Below, piece after piece: positions 1 through 12,300 of a stretch of 64,000 nt of DNA (position 1 is the stretch's first letter; each line of letters starts with the position of its first letter). The DNA is from Mytilus trossulus (lineage: Eukaryota; Mollusca; Bivalvia; Mytilida; Mytilidae): the NCBI RefSeq assembly GCF_036588685.1, contig NC_086374.1, forward strand, positions 69,500,457 to 69,564,456, given 5' to 3'. The position numbers and the translations under genes are program-made. The notes beneath the pieces are model-generated. The model did no database searches and was not told the origin of the DNA. It saw only the letters and a program-made list of their open reading frames with translations.

Positions 1-1189
1 TCTCCATCAACTGAATAACAAAAATTTTAGAACTGACAATAAAATTGACATGCGTTGGGCGTTTTTTTTTTCGTTATTTGAATTTATATGATTAATCGCA
101 GGAAATTTCCAAATTAAAGGTGAAAAAGACTGCGGTATAGATTTTTTACTCATTGTGATTGTGTCTCGTTGTTTAAGGACCCTTTAATGGCCGATAGTGG
201 ATATCGCGGTAGTTGGTGCTCAGCATTTGGTCAGAATTAAAAAGATTCAGTCCATGGCGTGATGAATTATTCCACTCGTCCTAGATAAGGTTCGAAAGTC
301 AAGGCTACATAAAGACTGGTACCGGCCATTATTGGCAAGCTTTTGTAAAAATATTCAAAATGTATAATACTTGATATTTTACAGAGGGAACCAACCTAGT
401 CTACCTTAAATCGGGTTACTCACGAATCAATCTCAAACTACTGTTTTAATAACTTAAGATCACGTTCGATTTCTTTTGATGCGATAGAAAGATTATTATG
501 AAAATAGTTCGGAGATGAGATGGCACGATGTTCCACCATGGCACTTTTCTATGACCTAGATTTATAAGATTTCAACAGGTCATCGCTCCAAATATTATTC
601 GTGTGTTAATACAAGTCAATATCCCTTCCCTCGGGAGATTTTTACATTTTAAGAATAACTTCATTTAATGATTAAAGAGATGTATCAAAATCGTGCCAGC
701 TCACGCGAAATCAATCGCCGATCGGACCGAATATGCTGGAGGATCGTAATTTAAATCGACGAGACCGACTTTGGACAAATTTCTATTATGAAGACAATAC
801 CCATTAATGAAGGATATGTCGTGTCAACACTGACAACATGAAAATATAAATGTGATTATTTTAAGGAATTTAAATATAAGATGGACATAATCATGATAAT
901 ATGGACAACACAGTGATAAATTTGTTATATTCATCATCAATAACCATATAAATATTCCTTTGTACATCAATCTGTTAGTAGACAATCGTTTCATGACTGA
1001 ACAGTATCTTGACAGGTCTTCAATTCAAAATGGCGATAGCCGTCTGCTATCTTGAAAGAGAGTAATTACTGTTATTATTGTATGAATTACTCTAATAAAA
1101 TTTATGTATAAAAATAAGAAAGAAGATTTAGTTAAAATCGTTACATTCAAATTTAGTTGTGTAAATGGTATTCAATTTGCTGTATTGCT
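1..1189. other. Intergenic, nothing recognised
   Basis: AT-rich sequence on both strands without a credible coding exon, RNA gene or clear repeat. Confidence 0.5.
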
Positions 1190-1472
1190 TTAAGGTGGTA
1201 CCTAACACTTCAACTAAAATTAATTTGGCTCGTTTAATTTTCTTAAAATTTTGACAAAGTATTTGATTTGACCCTTTGACAAAAATATAAAAATTTCAAA
1301 AAAATTTGAACCAACCGTTTTATCAGAAAAATTACACTGGTTATATAGCAGTTTGACAAACACTTATTTTGATCATTGAGAAGCATAATATTCCCTTATG
1401 AACACTATGTCATTAAAACGTTCTGCTGATTTTACAGAGTAATCTCCCTGTAGTGTTAGGTACCACCTTTAA
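1190..1472 (+). mobile_element. TTAA-flanked MITE, copy 1
   Basis: A short non-coding element about 274 bp long. It has terminal inverted repeats: GGTGGTACCTAACACT at 1194 and its reverse complement ending at 1467. Flanks are TTTAA on both sides, which contains the TTAA target typical of piggyBac-type transposases. A second copy lies in reverse orientation at 38567-38837 and is similar along its whole length. No transposase is encoded, so it would be non-autonomous. The family assignment is inferred from the TTAA target alone. Confidence 0.8.
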
Positions 1473-2746
1473 CACTTGGCCTTATTTGTCACGTTTGTTA
1501 AGTCTGCTGTACATACTTTCAGTTAGCTTCTCCCTAACTCTCTCACGTGGTTTATGATGTCTCTTTTTTGGTGTGTGCTTCTTGTTTTGTGCTGTCTCTC
1601 CGGTTTTCTGCTACCCTTTCATGTGTTATGCTAGTGATTATGCTTTTTTTAACCCTCTATATAACATTTGGTCTCGATGTATCTTTTCTTGTCAATTGAT
1701 GGATTGTTTAGACGTTGTAGACATCATTGCAACTTTGATGAATATACAGATCAAATTTCTTTTTGAATTTTGTTTCAAAGGACATTTTAACCAATACGAT
1801 TATATTACAAAAATACAATATTTATTTTAAAATGCATTAGATAACAAAACACAAATGCAGACAAAACAATTATAAACAATTGTATAACGTATCAAAAATA
1901 TACAAGTTTGTGATATTTATTGTACTATTATGTATCTATGCAATACAGAATCCGATGGTAATACATTTGTGCATTCAGCAAAATAATAATTTCTTGCGTA
2001 TTATTCGCATATAAAAACGCTCTTTTCGTTATCTGAAACCGACATCAATAAGTTGTAATTGCATGTTTTTAAATATTAAAATTTAATTGTTAAATCAACG
2101 ATTTGATATGGCTTTTGTATTGATGTATTGAAGTTTGTTTAATGTTATCATTAGCTTAATGGAAAATTAAGTTAAAAAAAAAGTATAAATAAATGTTTTA
2201 TGTCACCGTGTTCTTTTATATACAAGAAGCATATTTAAGGTAATCAGTAGGTGATTAAAAGTCTATTAGATGTCGTTTCATTTTGGCTTCTAGTAAGCGG
2301 TCTAAAACAAATATATTTGTCCTTTTATCTTGGACTCTGACTACAATTTAAGAACCTTTAAACATTTTTTGTGATTAAACGTTAAAATTATGGATTTATT
2401 TTAGAGTTTAATAACTCTTTGGAGGATTTAGGTATATAACAAGCTTTTGGTGGTCTTTTAGTTCCTTTCACATTCGTAGCTTTTCGACTCTACACTACAC
2501 ATCCACACAATCTTTTTAAACTTATTCATGCAAATGATTCTGTGATAAATATGATTGAAACATTATTTGCTGCAACTCATTTTGCCTTCTTATGCAAAAC
2601 AAAAATAACTATGCTAGACATTCTTACTGGAAGACGATAATAGCTGCATTTAGTGTGTAGGTAAATGTAATACCTTAGCTATATAAGCTTGCTTTCTAGT
2701 TTAACCGTGAAGTAATTATTAGGTAAGGTATACTACCCTCCTTTTT
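1473..2746. other. Intergenic, nothing recognised
   Basis: No supported gene. The short open frame at 1573-1830 is Cys/Phe-rich low-complexity translation without splice support or a recognisable domain. Confidence 0.5.
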
Positions 2747-2926
2747 TTCGTTTAATAGTTTTAGACCGCTGACTTTCTCGTCTGAATTTTTACCTATCAT
2801 GTCATACCTGGGCCTTTGAAAAAGTCTTTTACTTTACTTTGCTCATGGTTGAAGATCGTATAAGGATCACTGTTTACAACCTAGCTTGTCCTTTGGTCTC
2901 TGAAAGATAGTTGTCTCATTGACTTT
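2747..2926 (+). repeat. SINE-like element fragment
   Basis: A degenerate copy of the dispersed family best seen at 7244-7486 and 8440-8655. Shared landmarks are the block 'agaccgctgactttctcgt', a 'tgctcatggttgaag' block and the terminal 'gttgtctcattg' motif. Confidence 0.6.
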
Positions 2927-3404
2927 TATACTTATAAAGTTAGATGTTCAATATTTTATGCAATACTCATCTGCAAAATGTTTTTCTTGTTTTTATCATA
3001 TGACTAGAAGATACCCGCTTTGTGTGAATTTAAATAGTATGCTCTATTTTTTTCAATTCCCATTGCCGGTTACCGATCTAGTGCATACAGTAATTACTAG
3101 TGCTGTAAAAAGAAGCACTAATTAGTCGATTACCTCTTACCAAGTTCTCGTTAAAAATATCAAGTGTGTCATAGCTTTCTATTATGTCACCATATTCTAC
3201 AAGTTTTATTGCTTTTTTTCAATTGAAAATGATATTTTTTGTCCCGTTTACTATATATATAGCTTGCTTGAAACATCTGTGAAAGGGAGATAAAAACGCA
3301 ATCATTTGAAAATGGCTAAAAATGCACCGATTAACAACGTCGAAACCACGTGGTTGAACCATGGCATTTCAAAATGTATGACCAGAATATAATCATAATA
3401 GAAA

Positions 3405-3720
3405 TAAGGAGATGTGGTATGATTTTCAATAAGAAAACTATCCATCAGAGTGAGTCGATGTCCAATTGACGTAGATGTAAAATATAGATCATCATACGGC
3501 CTTCAATAATAAGCAAAACCAATCTCGTATATAGTCAACCATATAAGAAGAAAAATTGGAACGACACACATCAACCAACGACAACCACTGAATCATAGGG
3601 ATTTGACTAGAAACATGCTGTGACACAAATATTGTATAGCGGTGTTTAACATGTTTGTGATCGCTTAAAACACTCCACAAAACCTGAGATGGTGCTGATG
3701 GTGCTTCAGTGTATAACAGC
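3405..3720 (-). repeat. SINE-like element, reverse orientation
   Basis: Reverse-oriented member of the same family. It begins with the complement of the tail ('agatgtggtatgattttcaa', then 'gaaaactatccatca'), followed by the complement of the 'tgctcattgttgaaggccgta' block at about 3497. The antisense open frame here (3492-3722) is considered spurious. Confidence 0.6.
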
Positions 3721-6700
3721 ACAGGATCAGAACAAATTGTAGAACTTGGTTGGAAATGGCCTCTTTCGTCAGATTTGCATGAATATGTAAAAATAAATAA
3801 TTATGGAAAGACAAAAGAAATAAAGTATTGATCTAAGAGTACTCGCAGCGACTGAAAGCTAGTTCAAACTCAATTACAAGTCCAAACTAAATCATGTTCT
3901 CCCAGACTGTTAAATGGTATTATCCAAAAGAAAATGATATCTGCAAATTATAGTGTTGTATAAGAATAGAAGTAATGAATGTATAAGAAACAAATAATAT
4001 CGTGAAATAATTATCTTCTTTTTGAAATTATGTTATTCAGGTTTCAGACTCGGCAATCCTGTTTAGTCTGATCGCCTGGAAGTTGACTTTGTTTTCACTG
4101 AAAGGCAAAGAAACCCCCGTAGTTTCATTCGCGTGACAATCAATTTACTTTCAACAAATATAAAAAGGTGGGTGTAATTCTTAGAAACATCAGGAAACAG
4201 ATACAAATGAGAACAAATCAAAAAGTAATATTACGTAATTATAACCAACAAAACGGGCTTTCTTATGTTTTTAATGGAACATTATTAACATAAAAAACAT
4301 TTGAAATTTGAATTATAACGTCATATTAGAATGTTCTCTCGGAGAAAGACTGAAACGTGCAACTGCTCTGATTGAGGATAAAGACCAGTTTGCATGTTAA
4401 ACGGAAATAATAAAGTTAGTTTAAAAGCCTTTTAAAAGGTGCATTATTCCTTGACGTTCAGTGTTACATTTTATCTCTTGTTTCGATTTCCTTTAGACTG
4501 AGTGTTATTTAATTCAAGTGAATTTAAAAAGTGTTGTAGTATGTGCATTGACCGTCAAACTCTTTCTCTCGCTTGCTCTCTTTCGGTCGATCGATTAATC
4601 GATCAAGTCATACATGTACCAACAGTTGGCTTTTAGATGATACAAAGATTTTAAAATTAGTCCTTCAGGATAAAGAAAATACCTCAATGCTAGGCGTTCA
4701 CGTCGTATCTGCTATGAACATTTCTTTATAAAGGTATATAGACGTTTAGATATAAACTTCATTCTTCTAATCTCATGCAGACGTCACGTGTGGCATTGTT
4801 TTGGGGTCAAGCTAGAACATTGTAAATATATATCCACTCGCTGTCAATAATACTGTATTTCGATCCAAATTTTGTAAAGTTTCATGTCAAACAGTATTAA
4901 ATATAAAGCTCTCTCTGGATTTTTTTATTTAGTTGTTACATTTAAATTTCTTAATATTACAAGTGGCGTTAACCAATGGGGTTTCTTTTTAAAACTTAAT
5001 ACATATCATCAATTCATTCGCTTTGCTTCTATGGTTACAAACTGTCATTGGTACTTATATATAGCTCATCACATTTAATCTGCTCAATGTGTAAATAAGT
5101 TAACATGATGTACAATCTAGCTTTTATTTGAACATTTTAAAGTTACTTGCACCTGACATAAGTATTCCACAAGGTGTGCAAATTGTTTTCTCTTTAATTC
5201 TTTTAGTGCATCGAATGCACTTGAATAATTTTATAAAAGCACAGCTATACTTAAGTTGTCTTCAATGATACATGTATATGTATATACAAAATATATATAT
5301 ATAGAGGGAAGAACCAAAAATTTGCGAAGGCAAATTTACAGATCTAACATTGTTGGGTTGAAAATACAGCGCTCATACTTTTGTAAGCTAAGTGCGCGTT
5401 ATGTAGATACAAAAAACTCATCAGTGACGCTCGAATCAAAAAGGTTAAAAGGCCAAGTAAAGTTGGAGGGTATGTCGCTAGAAAAGATAACGAACTGGTT
5501 TTCCTTTTTTCTTTGTCTTCCCAGTCAATTAACCTAAAATTAGTCTCAGATCTGTGTCTATAGTTCTTAAATCTGAAAAAAAAGGTTTTCTGATAACAAA
5601 TTGAAATACTAAAGTTTCCATTTTTTCTTGAAAACCAAAATCCATCTGTTTGGCCTGGAAAATTTAGTCGTAATGAGTCTATTAAGGGGTTTTTGACTAC
5701 GTAAATATTATATTATGTCTAGTCTATATAGATTTTCTGCATGTTATCTTTATTTAAAACTGTCCCTCGGAGTACCCTGTCATACTAACATTTCACTGAC
5801 CGGTCAGTGTCTGACGTCCACATTTAATTATACCATGTTATAGAACGGAAATAGTCCACTCCATTGGGAAATATGTGAATGAATATCTTACAATCACCAA
5901 TCAAGGCAATAGTCTCTAAGGTTATCGAAGCTGTTGTGTACACTGGTCAGCTTCCGTTGTCATATCTAATGGAATATATAAAAACAATAGATATGAATTA
6001 TCTCCCGAACAAAAGAAAACATCATCACTATTCTGGCATTTGATCTGACAGGAAGAAGGCAATTGTACCGTTTGAGTTTCATTAAGGAACACGTTTTGTT
6101 TGTATACTTCATATTCTGTTTACAAAAATAAAACGGAGTCAATTGGTATGTTTTTTTCCTGTTCTAATTTTTAATTATTACGATGTCCTTTAAATACTAG
6201 TATATTATTTTAGTCAAATCCGGAATGCCCATATTTGTATAGAGGCTGTAGAGCCTACTGAATATATTTGCAACATTTAATTTTCTAGAAGAACTTGCCT
6301 GGCTGATAATTTTTGTGATTTTACGTGTCTATTTGTCTATAATAATTTCTATCATACGAGACAAAACACGAAACAAATAGTGATCAATAGTAATAAACTG
6401 TGCACTCAGAGATATGATTCGCCGATTTGTTATTTTGATAATGAAAATGTTGAAATTAAAATATCAATCCCGAAGTTTGTTCCCTACGTCGGTTTTATAC
6501 GAGAAACTCCACACTAAAATTAACGAAAAAAGAGGCGATTTTTCGTTCTTATTGTTGATTTTCCCTTTTATGATGGTGATTTTCCTTTGGCACCATATTA
6601 CGGTGTTTATATTACAAAACTAATTCGCTATGCCCGTCTCTGTTATGACTTTTTTTATTTTAACGAACGGTATCTATGAATTACTGGTGAATTATTAAGC

Positions 6701-7243
6701 CAGGGATTTCGTTACCACAAATTACTTAAAACCTTTCATAAATTCTACCATATATTTATAAATTTGGTCTTGAATTTGTGTTGTACGTGTAGAAAACTTA
6801 TTCTAAAAGGTTACCAATATTAATTCAACACTGTAATTGGATCATCATTGAATATTGTTCTTATTGGTATATATTGATGTTGATTTTGTTTTCAGTAAAT
6901 TAAAAGCAGATTATATATTATGGTTCTATACATATACACGTTCATGGATCTACAAAAGGTCATGTTTTCTCTGTCTGTTTATGACGTCTTTACACTAAAT
7001 CCATTGGATGTGTACTGATTGATGATTTAGTCTTAGATGTACGATTTTTTTTATTAGTTGTTAGTTTGAACTAGCTGTCAGTAAATGAAAGTACTCTCAG
7101 ATCAGTACTCAAGTTTCTTTTTAAATGTTGGGGTTATACAAGTACCCGGACACTGTGTCTTTGTGATTTGTTGTATTTCTATTTATATCCATTTGATGAG
7201 TTCAGCCTTTTTTAACTGATTTTACTAGTTCTTTCTTGTGTTG
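3721..7243. other. Intergenic with minor repeats
   Basis: No supported gene. It holds a near-perfect palindrome around 4586-4603 (cgatcgattaatcgatc) and a dinucleotide run near 5286-5302. The segment at 5303-5475 looks like part of a dispersed repeat, but no second copy occurs in this window. Confidence 0.4.
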
Positions 7244-7486
7244 TACTGTTACACCACTGTCCCAGATTAGGGGGATGGAATCCCGCCACTTTCTGTATGT
7301 ATGTGCCTGTCCAAAGTCAGGAGGTTGTAATTCAGTGATTGTAATTTGTTAATGTCCTAATATGTTACATATTTGTTTTTGTTCATTTTTTGTATGTAAA
7401 TTAAGTCGTTTTCTTTGTGTAATTTGGTCTCTTGTGGAGAGTTGTCCCATTGTCAATCATACTGCTTCTTTCTTTTTTTTTTAAGT
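7244..7486 (+). repeat. SINE-like element, best-preserved copy
   Basis: Ordered blocks: 'ccactgtcccagattagggg', 'tatgtgcctgtccaaagtca', 'tttggtctcttgtggagagt', then 'gttgtcccattgtcaatcat' and a T-rich tail. The terminal 40 bp recurs at least eight more times in the window, which suggests a shared LINE-recognised 3' tail. I recall this family as abundant in mussels; a repeat-library search would settle the name. Confidence 0.7.
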
Positions 7487-7775
7487 TATGCAAAAACAAG
7501 AATGTGTTCATGGTACACGGATGCCACACTTGCATCATCATTTTCTATGTTTTTCGGTGGACTGTGAAATTGGGGTAAAAAATATAATTTTGCATTAAAA
7601 TAAGAAAGACAATATCAATAGTGAACATGTGTACTAAGTTTCAAGTTGATTGGACTTCCAACCTTATCAAAAAGTACCTTTACCAAAAACTTTAACCTGA
7701 AGCAGGATAAGGTGGACAGACAAATGAACGAAGGATTCACAGACTGAAAAACATAATGCGCCTAGGTGGGGAATA
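7487..7775 (+). repeat. Dispersed repeat R2, copy 1
   Basis: Begins 'aacaagaatgtgttcatggt' and contains 'gtactaagtttcaagttgat' and 'aaaaactttaacctgaagc', followed by a 'gacagac' stretch and 'gaaaaacataatg'. The same ordered blocks occur at 9839-10040 and 10578-10860, all on the plus strand. Confidence 0.7.
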
Positions 7776-8439
7776 AAATATTCGATACAATAAACCATGA
7801 CTGAATGTACAGGATTTACCATTCTCAATAGAAAATGAGATCAAATTGTTATACAACTGCATACCAATTACCATGGACTTTCCACAAGGTTCATTAAACA
7901 AACATTAACTGGTAGACATGTAAAAACTCAATGGACCATACTCAGAGTGTGGGGTTATATAAAATCCATGGAAATGAAACTTGTAAATGCCGATATATTT
8001 GAATACCAAGTATCATTGACCTACATGAAATATTCATCTAAAAGTGACCCAATCATTAAGTAGTACCTTTAGACTAAGCAAAACTTCCAAAGTCAATATA
8101 ACATGACCGAGTGGTAAAGACCAAATATTCTCCATGGAAATAAAATGTGCTCATGCTTAATATATAAATGCATACCAATTAACATTGACCTTTCACCAAC
8201 AGTATTCCTTAAACTATTAAATCTGATTTCAAATTTATACATGAAAACACAAAAGTTTCAAAGTCAAACTTAATTAGGACGGAGCAGGGCAAAAGTCTCC
8301 TTGGAAATGAGATATGTCACTACTTATACAACTGCATAACATATCATTGACCTACCATTAATTACTTCCCATAAATTGACCTATTCACAAACTAATAGAT
8401 GTTAAGGGGTTGAGGTTTGTTTGTGTGGTTCTGAATTGC
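7776..8439. repeat. Degenerate tandem-like repeat
   Basis: A block of the type 'tatacaactgcataccaatta' followed by 'attgacct' and later 'ccatggaaatgaga' recurs around 7850, 8160, 8330 and 8740. Units are diverged and unequal in length. No coding potential is seen. Confidence 0.45.
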
Positions 8440-8655
8440 TTCTCGTTTTTTATATAGATTAGACCATTGGTTTTCCAGTTTGAATGGTTTTACACTTGTA
8501 ATTTTTGGAGCCCATAATAGCTTGCTGTTCATAGTGAGCCTAGGCTCCGTCTTGAAGACCGTGCCTTGACCTATAATGGTTTATTTCTATGAATTGTGAC
8601 TTGGATGGAGAGTTGTCTCATTACCACTCATAACACATCTTCCTATATCTATGTA
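8440..8655 (+). repeat. SINE-like element
   Basis: Contains the 'agaccattggttttccagtt' and 'ccttgacctataatggttta' blocks and ends 'gagttgtctcattaccactc' followed by 'ataacacatcttc'. This sub-type is shared with the copy at 40115-40210. Confidence 0.65.
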
Positions 8656-9326
8656 AAACTAAGCAAAGTTTCAGTCAATATACAATGACTGACGGGTGGG
8701 GTCAAATAATCTCCATGGTGAAGACATGTGCCAATGCTTATACAGCTGCATATTTAGTATCCATAACCTACCATCAGTGGTTCACCATAAACTAGACCTA
8801 ATCACAAACTAATAAATTGTTGCCACTGACACCTTAAATAGCATAACTATGTCTTACTTCTCGACTCTGACAAAGTCACCAAAAAAATTGTCATTAAAGA
8901 GCAATAAATCCAATAAGGAGTTGTCAGTTCATACCCTCTATATTGCAGATCCAGTATTACAATCTATTTTAGCTTTCAAGTTATTGTCAAAAAACAAAAA
9001 TAATGGCAACATTTTTGGAGTAGTATTATGGTTTTTACTCAAATTTAACCTACCAAAAAGCTTAATTTAGTGTTTTAAGCACAAATTTTGTATTTGGGAT
9101 TACTGAATAAAGTTTTATGACCGGGATCCCTGATTTGTAATTCCTGACAAAAACTGCTACCAAAATTTACCAAGACAGACAGAGAGAAGTAAGTTTCCCC
9201 TCATGGAAAGTGGGGTATAATTAAACCAATGATTATTGCGACTGTATTATACATTATTCCTTAAAATGATAAAAAAATATTTCAATTCCTTTAAATAAAA
9301 CATACACAATGTGATGTAAAAGAAGT
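8656..9326. other. Intergenic downstream of NIFK
   Basis: Contains a further unit of the degenerate repeat at about 8735. The open frame at 8849-9070 has no splice or homology support. Confidence 0.4.
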
Positions 9327-9332
9327 TTTATT
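9327..9332 (-). terminator. NIFK polyadenylation hexamer overlapping the stop codon
   Basis: On the minus strand the stop TGA (9334-9332) runs straight into AATAAA: the final A of the stop is the first A of the hexamer. No other AATAAA is seen on this strand in the next 100 bp, so the 3' UTR may be only a few tens of bases long. Confidence 0.55.
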
Positions 9333-12300
9333 CATTTAGCCAATTTTAACTTCTTAGGAGTTACAGATTTTTTAGGTGATTGCACACTTTTTGCTTTTTT
9401 GCCAGTTGAGAGTCCAGACGGCTTTTCTATGCGTTTTCTTTTCAATGTTTTTGCTGGTTCACTTTTCACCTCATTTGTTTTCTTCTGTCTTGTATTGCGA
9501 GGTGTAACATTTGTTTTCTTTTGTCCTGATTTTGGAGGTGTTTCATTTGTTTTCTTTTGTCCCGATTTTGGAGGCGTTTCATTTGCTTTCCTTTTTCTTG
9601 TACTTCGTGGTGTTTCATTTGTTTTCTTTTGTCTTTTATTTGGAGGTGTATTTCCACCATCTGGAGTTTCTGTTTCTTTGACTGTGACAACTGCCTTCTG
9701 TTTCACTTGGCCTTCCTTATTACTAGTTTCTGTTTCCTTCTTATGTTTAGGTTCTTTAGGTTTCTTTGCTTCAGCCACAGCTAATTCCTAGAAAAAAACA
9801 AAATGTTTATCTTTAAAATAAAAATGCAACATTGATAAAAACAAAAATGAGTTCATAGTGAAATTGGGAACAAAACTCAAATTCGGCATTAAATTATAAG
9901 ATCATATCATAAGGAACATTTGAACTAATCATATTAATAAGATTTCAACCTGATCAAAAACTACCCTAACTAAAAACTTTAAACTGAAGTGGAACAGACA
10001 GACGGACAGACACATAGACCAGAAAACATAATGTTAATAAATTGGACCAGAGGTTCAGATCTGCCTGTAAAACTCCCTTGACCTGAGGTTGTAATTCCAC
10101 GAAATGTCCACTAACATGCAAAAGGGTTGTGGTGTGATTTTACAATTCTAATACAAATCCTGTACAGAAGAAATTGTCATATTGTTTAACTGTTAGCTAA
10201 GTATCATTTATGTGCATCCCAAAATCTTCTTTAATTAAAAAAAAACACACTTTTAAATGGAGTATAAATTGTAACTATAACAGTTTCTTCCAAAAAAAAA
10301 ATGCAAAATGTCAAGGATTGGTGCTGAACATTAAATTTACATAAAATAAACCCATCCTGGATAGTTCTTATACATACAAGGATAACTGACCAACTGTGCT
10401 TCCAAATTTTAATTCAGTTGAAAGTTCTTTTTATCAAAGAACTGTCACTTTTTTTTTATATATAGATTGTACTCAATAGCTTTGTTGTATAAACATACAT
10501 GGACAATGCAAAACAAAATATTATAAATTTATTGGTATAAAGATTTGTAAAGAAAATGTTTATATATAAGATATGTTGAAACAAGAATGTGTCCAAAGTA
10601 CATGGATGCCCCACTAGCACTATCATTTTCCATGTTAAACGGACCCTGAAATTGGGCCAAATGTCTAATTTAGCTTTAAAATTAGAAAGATCATATCATA
10701 AGCAACATGTGTACTAAGTTTCAAGTTGATTGGACTTCAGCTTCATCAAAAACTACCTTGACCAAAAACTTTAACCTGAAGCGGGACAGACGGATGGACA
10801 CACTGTCGAATGGAGGAACAGACCAGAAAACATGACTATCTTAGGTGGGTCATAAAAAGCCAAAACTTATAAGCTCATAACTTTTTTTGGTTTCAAAATT
10901 ATTCATAACTTTTATCATAAGAAATGGAGTTCCAAGAAAAGAATGCAAACAAAACAAGGCATTTTGTTGATACATTATTAATTATATATTTATATACACG
11001 ATTACATGTCAAAGGGAAGGAAACATATAAACAAATGAACATGAAAATTCTTATTCTGGCCTCCATGTACTACATGTACTTGTAATAAAAAAATAAAAAA
11101 TATTCAGTTGGTGTTTCTTTCTAGTTAGGTATGAAAGATTCAGTCAATTTGGCATTACTCTTTTTTGGTATGCTTACAATATTTTTTATCTTCAACTCCA
11201 CTCCGATTTCAGCCAAAGCAGCTATTCTTTTCTGATGACCTTTCAGAAATCTTTTTGCTGTAGACTTTAGTTTTTTGTCTGGACTTTTGAAGTTATGACG
11301 TCTTATGGCTATTGAATGAGATTTAGGTTTAGAAAATTGTCTTTGTGAACCTTTAAACAATGCCGGATGTTGTTCTTCTTGTGGTATATATTTACCTGAA
11401 ATATTTAAACTTCAATTATTATTTATACACATAACAAATATTACCAGATAACCAAAATATTGTCAAACAGTAAGTATATGTCCTATAGATGCAAAAAAAA
11501 ACAACATTCATTTATCACTGAGAAGCTGATGACCGAATATGTCATCATTCTGTTCAGTATAATACATACAAATGTATATGCAAAAATTATGATATACTTA
11601 TTTCTTGGACAGACAGACAGATAAACTCAGTGAATGCTATATACTGTGGATTCATTTATTTAGTGGGTACTAATTTTTGTGGATGAAGGTAAAGATACAT
11701 GTTTGTGGATATTTAATTTAATGGCTTTCAGCAGTATGCATACAAATCTTAAAAAAAATTGTCATTTGTTGAACATTGAACTTTGTGGTTCACTTGTAAC
11801 TATGCAATCCATGAACATTGGTATCCAACGAATGATAATAAATCCAAAGTAGCCCAACTTCTAGATTGTAGGACAATATTGGCCATTACCATTATTTTCA
11901 AATGATGGTGTCTCATTCAACATTTAGAGTTTCTAATTAATTATTTTTATTAATTTCCAAAAAACAAAATGTTCCAGAGTATTTTTCATTTCACCATCCA
12001 ATTTACTACATGTACTGACTTTGTTTATTCAAAGATAAGATTATGCAGTTAGTGTTTAAAGCTATTCTATTTACCGTTAAAATAATAAAGCATGCAAACC
12101 AAGAGTTTAAATGCCTTGCTTGCAAACTTTGTTTGATTGTTTGCTCATTAACAGTCTGTTTACTATACACAAAGGTTTGATTGGTCAACAAATATTAAAA
12201 TTGTTTCCAATATAATATCCATTGTCTTATCAAATCTTTTTTATATAGTAAACAAACTATTACTCCGCCTCTCCATTGAATTTAGGTGTAAATCTTAATT

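Noticed and set aside
9399..9791. Long plus-strand frames opposite NIFK exon 5 (FVFF-rich)
   Set aside because: Mirror of the Lys-rich coding repeat on the minus strand; the minus frame has splice-phase and homology support.
11121..11177. In-frame extension of NIFK exon 4 to a stop at 11121
   Set aside because: A consensus donor GTAAGC at 11177 in the right phase joins exon 5, which has a basic tail fitting NIFK; retention would give a truncated protein, possible only as a minor form.
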